The translations under genes were made by a program, and so were the position numbers. 18,750 bases of DNA, from contig CALIDR010000325.1 of the NCBI GenBank assembly GCA_938022295.1, positions 1-18,750 on the forward strand. The letters run 5' to 3'. Shown here piece by piece: positions 1 to 9,521 of the stretch. This DNA comes from an uncultured Burkholderiaceae bacterium (GTDB lineage: Bacteria; Pseudomonadota; Gammaproteobacteria; Burkholderiales; Burkholderiaceae_C). The notes beneath the pieces were generated by a model that worked only from the letters and a program-made list of their open reading frames with translations, had not been told where the DNA came from and searched no databases. Numbering within the stretch: the stretch's first letter is position 1; each line of letters opens with the position of its first letter.

Positions 1-316
1 CGACGGCGGCCCTGATCGCCGCGCGGCGCGGCGAGCTCGCGGCGCTGGTCGCGGCCTGGCTGCAGGCCGTCGACTGGTGGCTCGCGAACCCCGACGCCGC
101 CCGCGCGCGCCTGGCCGCGCGGCTGCAACAGCCGGCCGAAACGGTGTCGCTGGCCGGCGTGCGGCTGCTCGACGCGGCGGCGAACCGCGAGCGCCTCGTC
201 GACCCGCCGCAGACGCTGGCGGCCGTCGTCGCGCGCTACAGCGAGTTCTTCGTGCGCCGCAGCAGCCTGACGCGGCCGCTCGTGCCCGCGGCGCTGCTCG
301 ACGGGAGCCTGCTGCC

Positions 317-320
<4 letters not shown>
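1..320 (+). CDS. NitT/TauT-family ABC transporter substrate-binding protein, C-terminal fragment
   Basis: This is the 3' end of a gene that begins before the window. Reading from position 3 gives about 105 residues without a stop, ending at TGA 318-320. The helical segment around AVDWWLANPDAAR and the ending with SEFFVRRSSLTRPL and a short hydrophobic tail resemble the C-terminus of periplasmic binding proteins of the nitrate/sulfonate/thiamine-precursor (SsuA/THI5-like) class, which deliver ligand to an ABC permease or sometimes to a sensor kinase. The ligand cannot be told from this fragment. The stop overlaps the GTG start of the following histidine kinase (GTGA, 317-320), so the two are almost certainly co-translated. 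This suggests the binding protein may feed the kinase's periplasmic sensor. The family call rests on general resemblance and is moderately confident. The reading frame is secure. Confidence 0.65.
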
Positions 321-2596
<2,276 letters not shown>

Positions 2597-2621
2597 CCAC
2601 CGATTCCGCTCGCGGGACGTG

Positions 2622-2640
2622 CCGGCCGTTCGGTGGCCGG
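2622..2640. terminator. Hairpin between convergent genes (possible terminator, no U-tract)
   Basis: In the 124-bp gap between the convergent kinase (ends 2596) and response regulator (ends 2721), CCGGCC (2622-2627) and GGCCGG (2635-2640) can pair around a 7-base loop, with G-T wobbles extending the stem outward. The symmetry would work for transcripts from either side. No run of T follows on either strand, so it is not a classical intrinsic terminator. In such GC-rich DNA short stems arise by chance. Confidence 0.25.
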
Positions 2641-2720
2641 TGGGCATCGGGGCAACCCTCGCGGGCCAGCCCGCAGGCGCGGGCGCGGCTCGCGGCGCGG
2701 CTGCACGGCCCGATGGCACG

Positions 2721-3599
2721 CTAGCCCAGTTCGCGGCTGGCGAGCGCGGCCGCCGCGGCGCGCGTCTCGACGCCGAGCTTCTCGAACACGTGCTCCAGGT
2801 GCTTGTTGACGGTGCGGGGGCTCATGCCGAGGATCTCGGCGACGTCGCGGTTCGTCTTGCCCTTGGCGATCCACGACAGCACCTCGGTCTCGCGCGGGGT
2901 CAGCGATGCGGTGGCCAGACGGGAGACCTGCGCTGCGCCCGCCGGCTGCACGCTCAGCAGCCACATCGCCTCGCCCATCCCGACGTCGCCGAGCCGGCGC
3001 GCCAGCAGCGTGCGGCCATCGGCGGCCCGCCGCCGGCAGGTGCCGTCCGCGCTCGTCTCGTGCAGCCACCGCGGGACTTCATCGGCCCGCGCGTCGCCGA
3101 ACCACTCCTCGAGCCAGCGCTGCGCCTGCGGCGACTGCCAGGCGGCGCGGCCGCGGGTGTCGACGACGAGCACCCCCATGCCGCCGACGTCCAGTGCCTC
3201 GCGCGCGAGGCGCACCGCGCGCGCGTTGCGCACGTGTGTCGCCAGCCGTGCGAGCACCTCCTGCACCCGCACCGGCTTGACGACGTAGTCCACGCCGCCG
3301 GACCGGAAGCCTTCGACGATGTGCGTCGTGTCCGACAGTCCGGTCATGAACACGACCGGGATGTGCGACCACGCGGGGTGCGCCTTGATGAGGCGGCAGG
3401 TCTCGAAGCCCGACATGCCCGGCATGACGGCGTCGAGGAGGATCGCGTCGGGCACGACGAGGTCGAGTCGCGCCAGCGCCGCGTCGCCGCTGTGCGCGAT
3501 CAGCACCGTGTAGCCGTCGGCTTCGAGTTCGCGGGCCAGCGCGCCCAGCGATTGGGGCACGTCGTCCACCACCAGCACGATGTCGCCGCCAGACGCCAT
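2721..3599 (-). CDS. LuxR/FixJ-type response regulator (REC - linker - HTH)
   Basis: The protein has 292 residues, starts at ATG 3599-3597 and ends at TAG 2723-2721. The receiver domain covers about residues 6-122: acidic Asp12/Asp13, phosphoacceptor Asp56 (AILLDAVMPG), a Thr/Ser switch region (MTGLSD) and Lys108. A middle segment (about 137-222, starting GGMGVLVVDTRGRAAW) looks PAS-like and is longer than a usual FixJ/NarL linker. The C-terminus (about 230-288) is a LuxR-type helix-turn-helix with the typical LTPRETEVLSWIAKGKTN and MSPRTVNKHLEHVFEKL motifs. Its ATG overlaps the upstream kinase stop by one base (TGATG), so the two are translationally coupled and the kinase is its likely phosphodonor. 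Given the divergent amide operon, that operon's promoter is the most plausible target, but this is inferred from position alone. Confidence 0.92.
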   Translation of the reverse strand: MASGGDIVLVVDDVPQSLGALARELEADGYTVLIAHSGDAALARLDLVVPDAILLDAVMPGMSGFETCRLIKAHPAWSHIPVVFMTGLSDTTHIVEGFRSGGVDYVVKPVRVQEVLARLATHVRNARAVRLAREALDVGGMGVLVVDTRGRAAWQSPQAQRWLEEWFGDARADEVPRWLHETSADGTCRRRAADGRTLLARRLGDVGMGEAMWLLSVQPAGAAQVSRLATASLTPRETEVLSWIAKGKTNRDVAEILGMSPRTVNKHLEHVFEKLGVETRAAAAALASRELG

Positions 3600-6115
3600 C
3601 ACGTCGCCCCCGGATCGTGAGTTTCGAGCGCCGGAGCCAGTCGCTCGATCAGTTCTTCGAACGCAAAGCGGTCGACCAGGTCGCTCAGGACTTCGGCTTG
3701 CGCCCGGCAGGTCGGATGCGCCTGCACGAGCCGGGCGAGCGCATCGTGCAGACCTTGCGCGTGACCGATGCGGGCCAGGCGGGTCAGCGTGGCGGCGAAC
3801 TCCGCCGGCAGCGGGTCCGCCGCCGCAGCGTCTGCCGACAGCCGCGTCCAGGCCGACACCGGCAGGTCGGCCACCCACTCGAGCTGCAGGTGGCGTTGCA
3901 GGGCGAGCTGCAGTTCCGATTCGATCACCGGCTTGTCGACGAAGGCCTGGGCGCCCGCGGCTTCCAGGTTCTCGGGCCGGTTCTCGAACGCGTTGGCCGA
4001 CACCATGATGATCGGCATCTCGGGTCCGATGCCGCAGGCGCGGATCCGCCGCGCCGTCTCCCAGCCGTCCATGTCGTCCATCGTGACGTCGAGCAGCACG
4101 GCGTCGGGGCGGCTCTCGAGGACGCTCTCGACGCATTCGCTGCCGCTGGCGGCCTCGCGGATCCGGAAGCCCAGCGGCAGCAGCATGCCGGCGAGCATCT
4201 GGCGCTGCGTCGGGTGATCGTCGACCACCAGCAGCGTGCGACGGGGCCCGATGTAGCCGCTGACCGGCCGGTGCAGGGTGACCCCGCGCTGCGGCGGCGC
4301 GCTCACCTCGCTGAGGTACAGGCGCACCGTGAACGTGGTGCCATGGCCTGGCGTGCTGTCCACCGTGATCTCGCCTCCCATCAGCTGCGTGAGCAGGTGG
4401 GTGATCGTGAGCCCGAGCCCAGTGCCCGGCTCGCCGCTGCGCCTTCCGGCGCGGCCGCGCTCGAACGGCATGAAGATGCGCTCGCGGTCGTGCTCGGGAA
4501 TGCCGATGCCGGTGTCGACGACTTCCAGTCGCGCCACCTCGCGGCGCATGTCCACCCGCAGCGACACCTTGCCGCGATCGGTGAAGCGCACCGCGTTGCC
4601 GAGTAGGTTCAGCAGGATCTGGCGCAGCCGCTTGGCGTCGGCGCGGATGTACTCGGGCAGTCGCCCCACGGTCTGGAGCTCGAACGCCAGGCCCTTCGCC
4701 GCCGCCTGCGGGGCCACCATGCGCGACAGGTCGTCGAGGAATTCGCGCATCGGGATCGGCACCGGGTCGAGCCGCAGGCGGCCGGCCTCGATGCGCGCGA
4801 GGTCGAGCAGACCGTCGACGAGCGCGTGCAGGTGCTCGCCGCTGCGCTGGATCGTGACGACCGCGCGCCATGACTCGCCCTGCAGCCGGCCCTCCTTGAG
4901 CAGGATCTGCGTGTAGCCGAGGATGCCGTTGAGCGGCGTTCGCAGCTCGTGCGTGATGCCAGCGACGTAGCGCGTCTTGGCGTGGTTGGCCGCTTCGGCG
5001 AGGTCCTTGGCCGCCTGCAGCGCGGCGTCGGTGCGCCGGTGCGCCTCGATCTCCCGCGTCAGCAGCAGGTTCTGGCGGTTGGATTCGTCCTCGGCCATGC
5101 GCCGGCTCTCGCTGCCGAGAACCACCCACCACGCGCCGACCGCCGAGACCAGCGACAGCAGCGCGAAGGCCTTCAGGAACGACTCGCCGAGGCCGGGCAC
5201 GTCGTCGCCGCGCAGGGCGGTCTGCTGCTCGTAGACGACGCCGAGCACGGTGCCCAGCAGCGCGATCAGCGAGACCAGCACCAGCAGGTAGTGGAGGAAG
5301 CGGAAGTTGATCCGCCCGGCCAGCGATGGCGGCAGAAGCGTGGCCATCGCGCCGCGCACCTGTTCGGATGCCCGCGAGCCCTCCTTGCAGCGGTCGTGGC
5401 AGCGCGCCTCGAGCGTGCAGCACAGCGAGCAGATCGGGGCGTCGTACGCGGGGCAGGTGGCCATGTCCTCGGACTCGAACTCGTTCTCGCACACGCTGCA
5501 GCGCACGGCCTGCCCGGGCTTCCACCGCGCCGGTTCCACGCGGGCGAGGTAGTAGCGCCCGCGGGTGAGCCAGGCCAGCAGCGGCGAGACGGCCATCGAG
5601 GTGAACAGTGCGATGAACGCCGCGTAGGCCTGCGCGACCGCACCGAGGACGCCGCTGTAGGCGACGATCGCGAGCGCCGCCGCGACGCCCATGGCCCCGA
5701 GGCCCACCGGGTTGATGTCGAACAGGTAGGCGCGGCGGAACTCGATGTGCTTCGGGCTCCAGCCCAGCGGCTTGTTGATGACCAGGTCGGCCACCAGCGC
5801 GCCGACCCAGGCGATGGCCACGTTGCTGTACAGGCCGAGCACGCGCTCCAGGGCACCGAACACGCCGAGCGTCATCAGCAGCACGGCGATCAGCACGTTG
5901 AAGACGAGCCAGACCACGCGCCCGGGGTGGCTGTGGGTGAGCCGGGCGAAGAAGTTCGACCACGCCAGCGAACCGGCATACGCGTTCGTGAGATTGATCT
6001 TGATCTGCGACACGACGACCAGCACCACCGTCGCGGCCATCACCCATCGGGGGTCGGCGAAGACGTAGTCGAAGCCGGCGAGGTACATGTGCGTGGGCTC
6101 CACCGCGCGCTCCAC
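3599..6115 (-). CDS. C-terminal part of NCS1 permease-histidine kinase fusion (permease end, Cys cluster, HisKA, HATPase, REC)
   Basis: This is the 838-codon stretch downstream of the in-frame TAG at 6128-6130, ending at TGA 3601-3599. From the GTG at 6115, residues about 22-186 continue an NCS1 (cytosine/purine/allantoin) permease, including SQIKINLTNAYAGSLAWSNF, typical of transmembrane segment 8 onward. Eight cysteines follow (206, 209, 221, 229, 232, 233, 239, 243), resembling a zinc-binding finger. Two membrane segments lie at about 275-294 and 313-333. The kinase has HisKA with His389 (GITHELRTPLNG), an N-box (LLNLLGNAVRF), a G1 box (DTGIGIP) and a GTGLGLT box. The receiver has Asp676 and Lys728, with about 90 more residues after it. 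Alone it would be an orphan half permease attached to a kinase. Reinitiation could use the GTG at 6115 or, better supported, ATG 6088, which has GGTGGAG (complement of 6098-6104) nine bases upstream. It is either a broken gene or the second chain of a split protein. Confidence 0.75.
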   Translation of the reverse strand: MERAVEPTHMYLAGFDYVFADPRWVMAATVVLVVVSQIKINLTNAYAGSLAWSNFFARLTHSHPGRVVWLVFNVLIAVLLMTLGVFGALERVLGLYSNVAIAWVGALVADLVINKPLGWSPKHIEFRRAYLFDINPVGLGAMGVAAALAIVAYSGVLGAVAQAYAAFIALFTSMAVSPLLAWLTRGRYYLARVEPARWKPGQAVRCSVCENEFESEDMATCPAYDAPICSLCCTLEARCHDRCKEGSRASEQVRGAMATLLPPSLAGRINFRFLHYLLVLVSLIALLGTVLGVVYEQQTALRGDDVPGLGESFLKAFALLSLVSAVGAWWVVLGSESRRMAEDESNRQNLLLTREIEAHRRTDAALQAAKDLAEAANHAKTRYVAGITHELRTPLNGILGYTQILLKEGRLQGESWRAVVTIQRSGEHLHALVDGLLDLARIEAGRLRLDPVPIPMREFLDDLSRMVAPQAAAKGLAFELQTVGRLPEYIRADAKRLRQILLNLLGNAVRFTDRGKVSLRVDMRREVARLEVVDTGIGIPEHDRERIFMPFERGRAGRRSGEPGTGLGLTITHLLTQLMGGEITVDSTPGHGTTFTVRLYLSEVSAPPQRGVTLHRPVSGYIGPRRTLLVVDDHPTQRQMLAGMLLPLGFRIREAASGSECVESVLESRPDAVLLDVTMDDMDGWETARRIRACGIGPEMPIIMVSANAFENRPENLEAAGAQAFVDKPVIESELQLALQRHLQLEWVADLPVSAWTRLSADAAAADPLPAEFAATLTRLARIGHAQGLHDALARLVQAHPTCRAQAEVLSDLVDRFAFEELIERLAPALETHDPGAT

Positions 6116-6127
6116 CGGCAGCTCGTG

Positions 6128-6130
6128 CTA
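6128..6130 (-). other. In-frame TAG interrupting the permease-kinase fusion
   Basis: The minus-strand reading frame that opens with the permease (from 6964) meets TAG here and then continues in the same frame, without shift, as His-Glu-Leu-Pro-Val-Glu-Arg-Ala into the remaining permease helices and kinase. A single C-to-T change from CAG (Gln) would explain it. TAG also ends the response regulator (2721) and urtD (11510) in this window, so it is an ordinary stop in this organism. It may be a true nonsense mutation, a recent split, or a sequencing error. Confidence 0.9.
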
Positions 6131-6964
6131 CAGGACGAGGAAGGCGAGGAAGGCGCCGCCGAGCATCTTCAGCATGCCGGGGACGATCCAGCCCGGGCCC
6201 GAAACGAGCACCGCCGCCCACCAGCGGCGCCGGTTGCGTGCCGTCTTCTCGGGCAGGAAGCGCAAGTAGTCGACCTGCTCGCCGATCTGGACCACCAGCG
6301 CGGCGGCCACCGCGGCAGCGGCACCGAAGCCGATGACGTCGAAATCGGCGCTGCCCGACACGCGGCCGGCGAGCGACGTGAACTCGGCGAACTTCTCGGG
6401 CTGCTCGGCGGCGACGAACGCGAAGGGCAGCACGAACAGCACCATCCAGATCGGCTGCGACCAGGCCTGCAGCTTCGAGATCAGCGTGATGCCGTACATC
6501 ACGAGCGGGATCACCACCAGCGACGACACCAGGTAGCACACCGTCAGCGGCCAGCCCAGCACCATTTCCAGCGCCAGCGCGAGGATCGCCGCTTCGAGGG
6601 CGAAGAAGATGAACGTGAAGCTGGCGTAGATCAGCGAGGTGAGCGTCGAACCGATGTAGCCGAAGCCCGCGCCGCGCGTCAGCAGGTCCATGTCGACGGC
6701 GTAGCGGGCGGCGTAGTAGCTGATCGGCAGCCCGGTGAGGAACGTGATCAGCCCGACGACCAGGATGGCCCACAGCGCGTTCGTGAAGCCGTAGCTCAGG
6801 GCGATCGCGCCGCCGATGGCCTCCAGCGCCAGGAACGAGGTCGCGCCGAACGCGGTGTTGGCGACCTGGAACTCGCTCCACTTGCGGAAGTGGCGCGGCG
6901 TGTAGCGCAGGGCGTAGTCCTCCAGCGTCTCGTTCGCCACCCAGCTGTTGTAGGCGCGACGCAT
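6128..6964 (-). CDS. N-terminal part of NCS1 permease-histidine kinase fusion (truncated by TAG)
   Basis: These 278 residues are the first half of an NCS1-family (cytosine/purine/allantoin permease-like) transporter. Family features are a short cytoplasmic start (SWVANETLEDYALRYTP), then FQVANTAFGATSFLALEAIGG and six or seven hydrophobic helices up to GGAFLAFLVL. A complete NCS1 permease has 12 helices and over 400 residues. The missing helices are encoded in the same frame directly after the TAG, so this is one interrupted gene rather than two independent ones. Without its second half this fragment should not transport. The start is taken as ATG 6964. No ATG, GTG or TTG lies nearby upstream in frame, although homologues as I remember them may begin a little earlier, and the ribosome site is weak (AGAAGA). 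The gene diverges from the amide operon, which suggests its substrate or signal is an amide, urea or related nitrogen compound. This is inference. Confidence 0.75.
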   Translation of the reverse strand: MRRAYNSWVANETLEDYALRYTPRHFRKWSEFQVANTAFGATSFLALEAIGGAIALSYGFTNALWAILVVGLITFLTGLPISYYAARYAVDMDLLTRGAGFGYIGSTLTSLIYASFTFIFFALEAAILALALEMVLGWPLTVCYLVSSLVVIPLVMYGITLISKLQAWSQPIWMVLFVLPFAFVAAEQPEKFAEFTSLAGRVSGSADFDVIGFGAAAAVAAALVVQIGEQVDYLRFLPEKTARNRRRWWAAVLVSGPGWIVPGMLKMLGGAFLAFLVL

Positions 6965-7223
6965 GCGGAAGATCTTCTGCGGGGCGGTGCTCAGGGCGAA
7001 CCTCGGCGCGCGAAGGAACCGCTCGATGATCGCAAGAACCAGGCCTTCCCGCGAGGGCGCCGGCGGGCCGCGCGGCGGCGCGCCGCTACGTTGAATGACG
7101 TATTCGGGTTCGCGACGCGGCCACGTACCTTCTCTCCCGTGCCGAGGGTGCGCTGAGGCCGAAGCCGCACGGCGATGGTGCAAGGCGCCCCACTTTGAGT
7201 CCGTCTCACCAGGAGAGTCGCCC
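6965..7223. promoter_or_regulatory. Divergent control region between permease-kinase and amide operon
   Basis: These 259 bp separate the two divergent transcription units and must hold both promoters. A small inverted repeat, TACGT-TGAATG-ACGTA, lies at 7087-7102, and another ACGTA occurs at 7123-7127. NarL/FixJ-class regulators often bind short inverted or direct repeats, so this is a candidate operator for the LuxR-type regulator encoded at 2721-3599. I saw no convincing sigma-70 -35/-10 pair and no sigma-54 GG-N10-GC element. A ribosome site AGGAGA (7211-7216) belongs to the binding-protein gene at 7224. Confidence 0.45.
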
Positions 7224-8483
7224 ATGTCCGACGATGTCCGCCCCGATCCGAAATCGGCCGACCGCCGCCGCCTGCTGCAGGGCGCAGTCGCGCTGCCGCT
7301 GGCCGGTCTGCCCTGGCTCGCGAGCGCGCAGCAGTTCCCCACCGCCCGGGTCAACACGACGCGCCTGGCGGTCACCGACACCGAGGTGACGGTCGGGCAG
7401 CTGCACTCGGCCACCGGCACGATGGCCATCAGCGAGACCGGCTCGATCCAGGCCGAGCAGCTCGCGATCGACCAGATCAATGCCGCCGGCGGCGTGCTTG
7501 GGCGCCGGATCAAGTTGATCAAGGAAGACGGCGCCAGCGACTGGCCGACCTTCGCCGAGAAGAGCAAGAAGCTGCTCGTCAACGACCGGGTGGCGGCCGT
7601 CTTCGGCTGCTGGACGAGCGCCTCGCGCAAGGCCGTGCTGCCGATCTTCGAGAAGGAGAACGGCATGCTGTACTACCCCACGTTCTACGAAGGTCTCGAG
7701 CAGAGCAAGAACGTCATCTACACCGGCCAAGAGGCGACGCAGCAGATCCTCTGGGGACTGGACTGGGCCGCCAGCGAGAAGAAGGCCAAGAGCTTCTTCC
7801 TGATCGGCAGCGACTACATCTGGCCGCGCACGAGCAACAAGATCGCGCGCGCCCACATCGAACGCGTGGCCAAGCTCGGACGCGTCGTCGGCGAGGAGTA
7901 CTTCCCGCTCGGCCACACGAACTTCAACTCCCTGATCAACAAGATCAAGGTCGCGAAGCCCGACTGCATCTACGCCATCGTCGTCGGCGGCTCCAACGTC
8001 GCCTTCTACAAGCAGCTGAAGGCGGCCGGCATCACCTCCGACAAGCAGTTCCTGCTGACGATTTCCGTCACCGAGGACGAGCTGCTGGGCATCGGCGGCG
8101 AGAACGCCGCCGGGTTCTTCGCGTGCATGAAGTACTTCCAGAGCCTCGACAACCCGAACAACAAGAAGTTCGTCGAGGCCTTCAAGGCGAAGTACGGCCC
8201 GAAGTCGGTGATCGGCGACGTCACGCAGGCCGCGTACCTGGGCCCCTGGCTGTGGAAGTTCGCCGTCGAGAAGGCCGGCAGCTTCGACGTCGACAAGGTC
8301 GCCGCGGCCAGTCCCGGCATCGAGTTCAAGGAGGCGCCCGAGGGCTACGTGAAGATCCACGAGAACCACCACCTGTGGAGCAAGGCCCGCATCGGCCAGA
8401 TCCAGCCCGACGGTCAGTTCAAGGTCGTCGCGGAATCTCCGCAGCTGATCGAGCCCAACCCCTTCCCGAAGGGCTACCAGTGA
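7224..8483 (+). CDS. urtA: Urea/short-chain amide ABC transporter substrate-binding protein
   Basis: This 419-residue periplasmic binding protein is of the UrtA/FmdD (branched-chain amino acid type, family 5) class. ATG 7224 is chosen because AGGAGA lies 7 bases upstream and an export signal follows directly: ADRRRLLQGAVALPLAGLPWLASA, with likely cleavage after ASA near residue 35. The paired arginines could mean Tat export, but a Sec signal is also possible. A longer in-frame ORF from 7095 adds an implausible leader. Family motifs include VTVGQLHSATGTMAISETG, AVFGCWTSASRKAVLP, YYPTFYEGLEQSKNVIYTG and GDVTQAAYLGPWLWKFAVEKAG. It is the first gene of the operon ahead of two permeases, two ATPases and formamidase, so its ligand is likely formamide, acetamide or urea. 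Urea versus amide cannot be settled by eye; the downstream formamidase, with no urease in the window, favours amides. Confidence 0.92.
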   Translation: MSDDVRPDPKSADRRRLLQGAVALPLAGLPWLASAQQFPTARVNTTRLAVTDTEVTVGQLHSATGTMAISETGSIQAEQLAIDQINAAGGVLGRRIKLIKEDGASDWPTFAEKSKKLLVNDRVAAVFGCWTSASRKAVLPIFEKENGMLYYPTFYEGLEQSKNVIYTGQEATQQILWGLDWAASEKKAKSFFLIGSDYIWPRTSNKIARAHIERVAKLGRVVGEEYFPLGHTNFNSLINKIKVAKPDCIYAIVVGGSNVAFYKQLKAAGITSDKQFLLTISVTEDELLGIGGENAAGFFACMKYFQSLDNPNNKKFVEAFKAKYGPKSVIGDVTQAAYLGPWLWKFAVEKAGSFDVDKVAAASPGIEFKEAPEGYVKIHENHHLWSKARIGQIQPDGQFKVVAESPQLIEPNPFPKGYQ

Positions 8484-8503
8484 CGGCTTGACGCCCGACG
8501 GCG

Positions 8504-8530
8504 CCGGTCGGCGCGCGACGCGCCGGCCGG
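8504..8530 (+). promoter_or_regulatory. Strong hairpin between binding-protein and permease genes
   Basis: In the 89-bp gap after urtA, bases 8504-8515 pair with 8519-8530 to give a 12-bp stem (one G-U wobble) closed by the 3-base loop CGA. No U-tract follows, so it is not a full intrinsic terminator. Such stems after a binding-protein gene commonly protect the upstream mRNA end or cause partial termination, giving more binding protein than permease. That role is inferred from position; the pairing itself is seen directly. Confidence 0.6.
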
Positions 8531-8572
8531 TGACCCCGACGGCCACGATCCCCTCGTCGACGAGATCACGCC

Positions 8573-9487
8573 ATGGAACTGCAGGAGATGCTCAACATCG
8601 CCCTCATGCAGGGCTTCGCCGGGTTGAGCCTGTTCTCGGTGCTGCTGCTGATGGGCCTGGGCCTGGCCATCATCTTCGGCCAGATGGGCGTCATCAACAT
8701 GGCGCACGGCGAGTTCATGACGATCGGCGCGTACACGATCTTTCTCGGCTCGACGCTTACCGAGACGTTCGCGCCCGGCCTGATGAGCGTCTACTTTCCG
8801 CTCGCCATCGTGGTGGCGTTCGTCTTCGCGTTCCTGGCCGGCTGGGTCGTCGAGTGGGCGCTGATCCGCCACCTGTACCAGCGCCCGCTCGACACCTTGC
8901 TGGCGACCTGGGGCCTGAGCCTGGCGATGCAGCAGGCGTTTCGCAGCGGCATCGGTCCGAAGGAAGTGAGCCCCACGCTGCCCGACTGGCTGATGGGCTC
9001 CTGGGCGCCGGCCGAGGGCCTGGACATTCCGCGCAACGGCCTGTTCGTGCTCGCGCTGACGGCGCTGGTCACGGGGGGCGTGATGCTGGCCCTCTACCGC
9101 AGCCGCTGGGGCCTGCGCGTGCGCGCCACGGTGTCGAACCGGCAGATGGCCAACGCGATCGGCATCAACACGAAGCGCACCGACCGGCTCACGTTCGCGA
9201 TCGGCTGCGGCATCGCCGGCGTGGCGGGCGCGGCCTTCACGACGATCGGCTCGACGGGTCCGACCACCGGTTCGCTGTACATCGTCGACGCCTTCCTGGT
9301 CGTGACCTTCGGCGGCGCCGCCAGCCTGCTCGGCACGGTGGCCTCGGCGTTCGGGATCGCGCAGACGCAGTCGATCTCCGAATTCTTCATGAGCGGCTCG
9401 ATGGCCAAGGTGCTGACGCTGTCGCTGATCGTCGTGATCCTGATGATCCGCCCGCAGGGCCTGTTCGCTGCGAAGGTGCGGCGCTGA
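8573..9487 (+). CDS. urtB: Urea/amide ABC transporter permease UrtB-like (FmdE-like)
   Basis: This 304-residue inner-membrane permease is of the LivH/UrtB class. The start is ATG 8573. Hydrophobic segments cover most of the length, and family motifs include FGQMGVINMAHGEFMTIGAY near residues 37-56, QRPLDTLLATWGLSLAMQQ, RATVSNRQMANAIGINTKRTDRLTFAIGCGIAGVAGA and FGGAASLLGTVASAFGIAQ. Many proteobacterial UrtB proteins are about 500 residues because of an extra N-terminal domain. This one has only the transport domain, like the short amide-type permeases (FmdE) and LivH. It should pair with UrtC to form the channel for the ligand delivered by the binding protein at 7224. The gap to urtC is 34 bp. 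Confidence 0.92.
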   Translation: MELQEMLNIALMQGFAGLSLFSVLLLMGLGLAIIFGQMGVINMAHGEFMTIGAYTIFLGSTLTETFAPGLMSVYFPLAIVVAFVFAFLAGWVVEWALIRHLYQRPLDTLLATWGLSLAMQQAFRSGIGPKEVSPTLPDWLMGSWAPAEGLDIPRNGLFVLALTALVTGGVMLALYRSRWGLRVRATVSNRQMANAIGINTKRTDRLTFAIGCGIAGVAGAAFTTIGSTGPTTGSLYIVDAFLVVTFGGAASLLGTVASAFGIAQTQSISEFFMSGSMAKVLTLSLIVVILMIRPQGLFAAKVRR

Positions 9488-9521
9488 CCGCGCCGTGGCC
9501 CGCGACTTAGGGAGAGCACCG

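Noticed and set aside
6128..6130. Pyrrolysine or other programmed recoding of the TAG
   Set aside because: TAG ends the response regulator and urtD in the same window, pyrrolysine systems are not expected in this lineage, and no recoding stem was evident. Mutation or sequencing error is simpler.
2721..6881. A single 1386-codon minus-strand open frame
   Set aside because: Only its last 292 codons (from 3599) are a recognisable protein. The upstream part is an out-of-frame, arginine/alanine-rich reading of the permease-kinase gene, which lies in another frame.
7087..7110. Sigma-54 promoter for the amide operon
   Set aside because: Nitrogen operons often use sigma-54, but no GG-N10-GC pattern of the right form was found in the divergent region on either strand.
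4949..7156. A 735-codon plus-strand open frame across the permease-kinase and divergent region
   Set aside because: It is His/Arg/Gln-rich antisense sequence with no recognisable domain, and it crosses the boundary of two genuine features.
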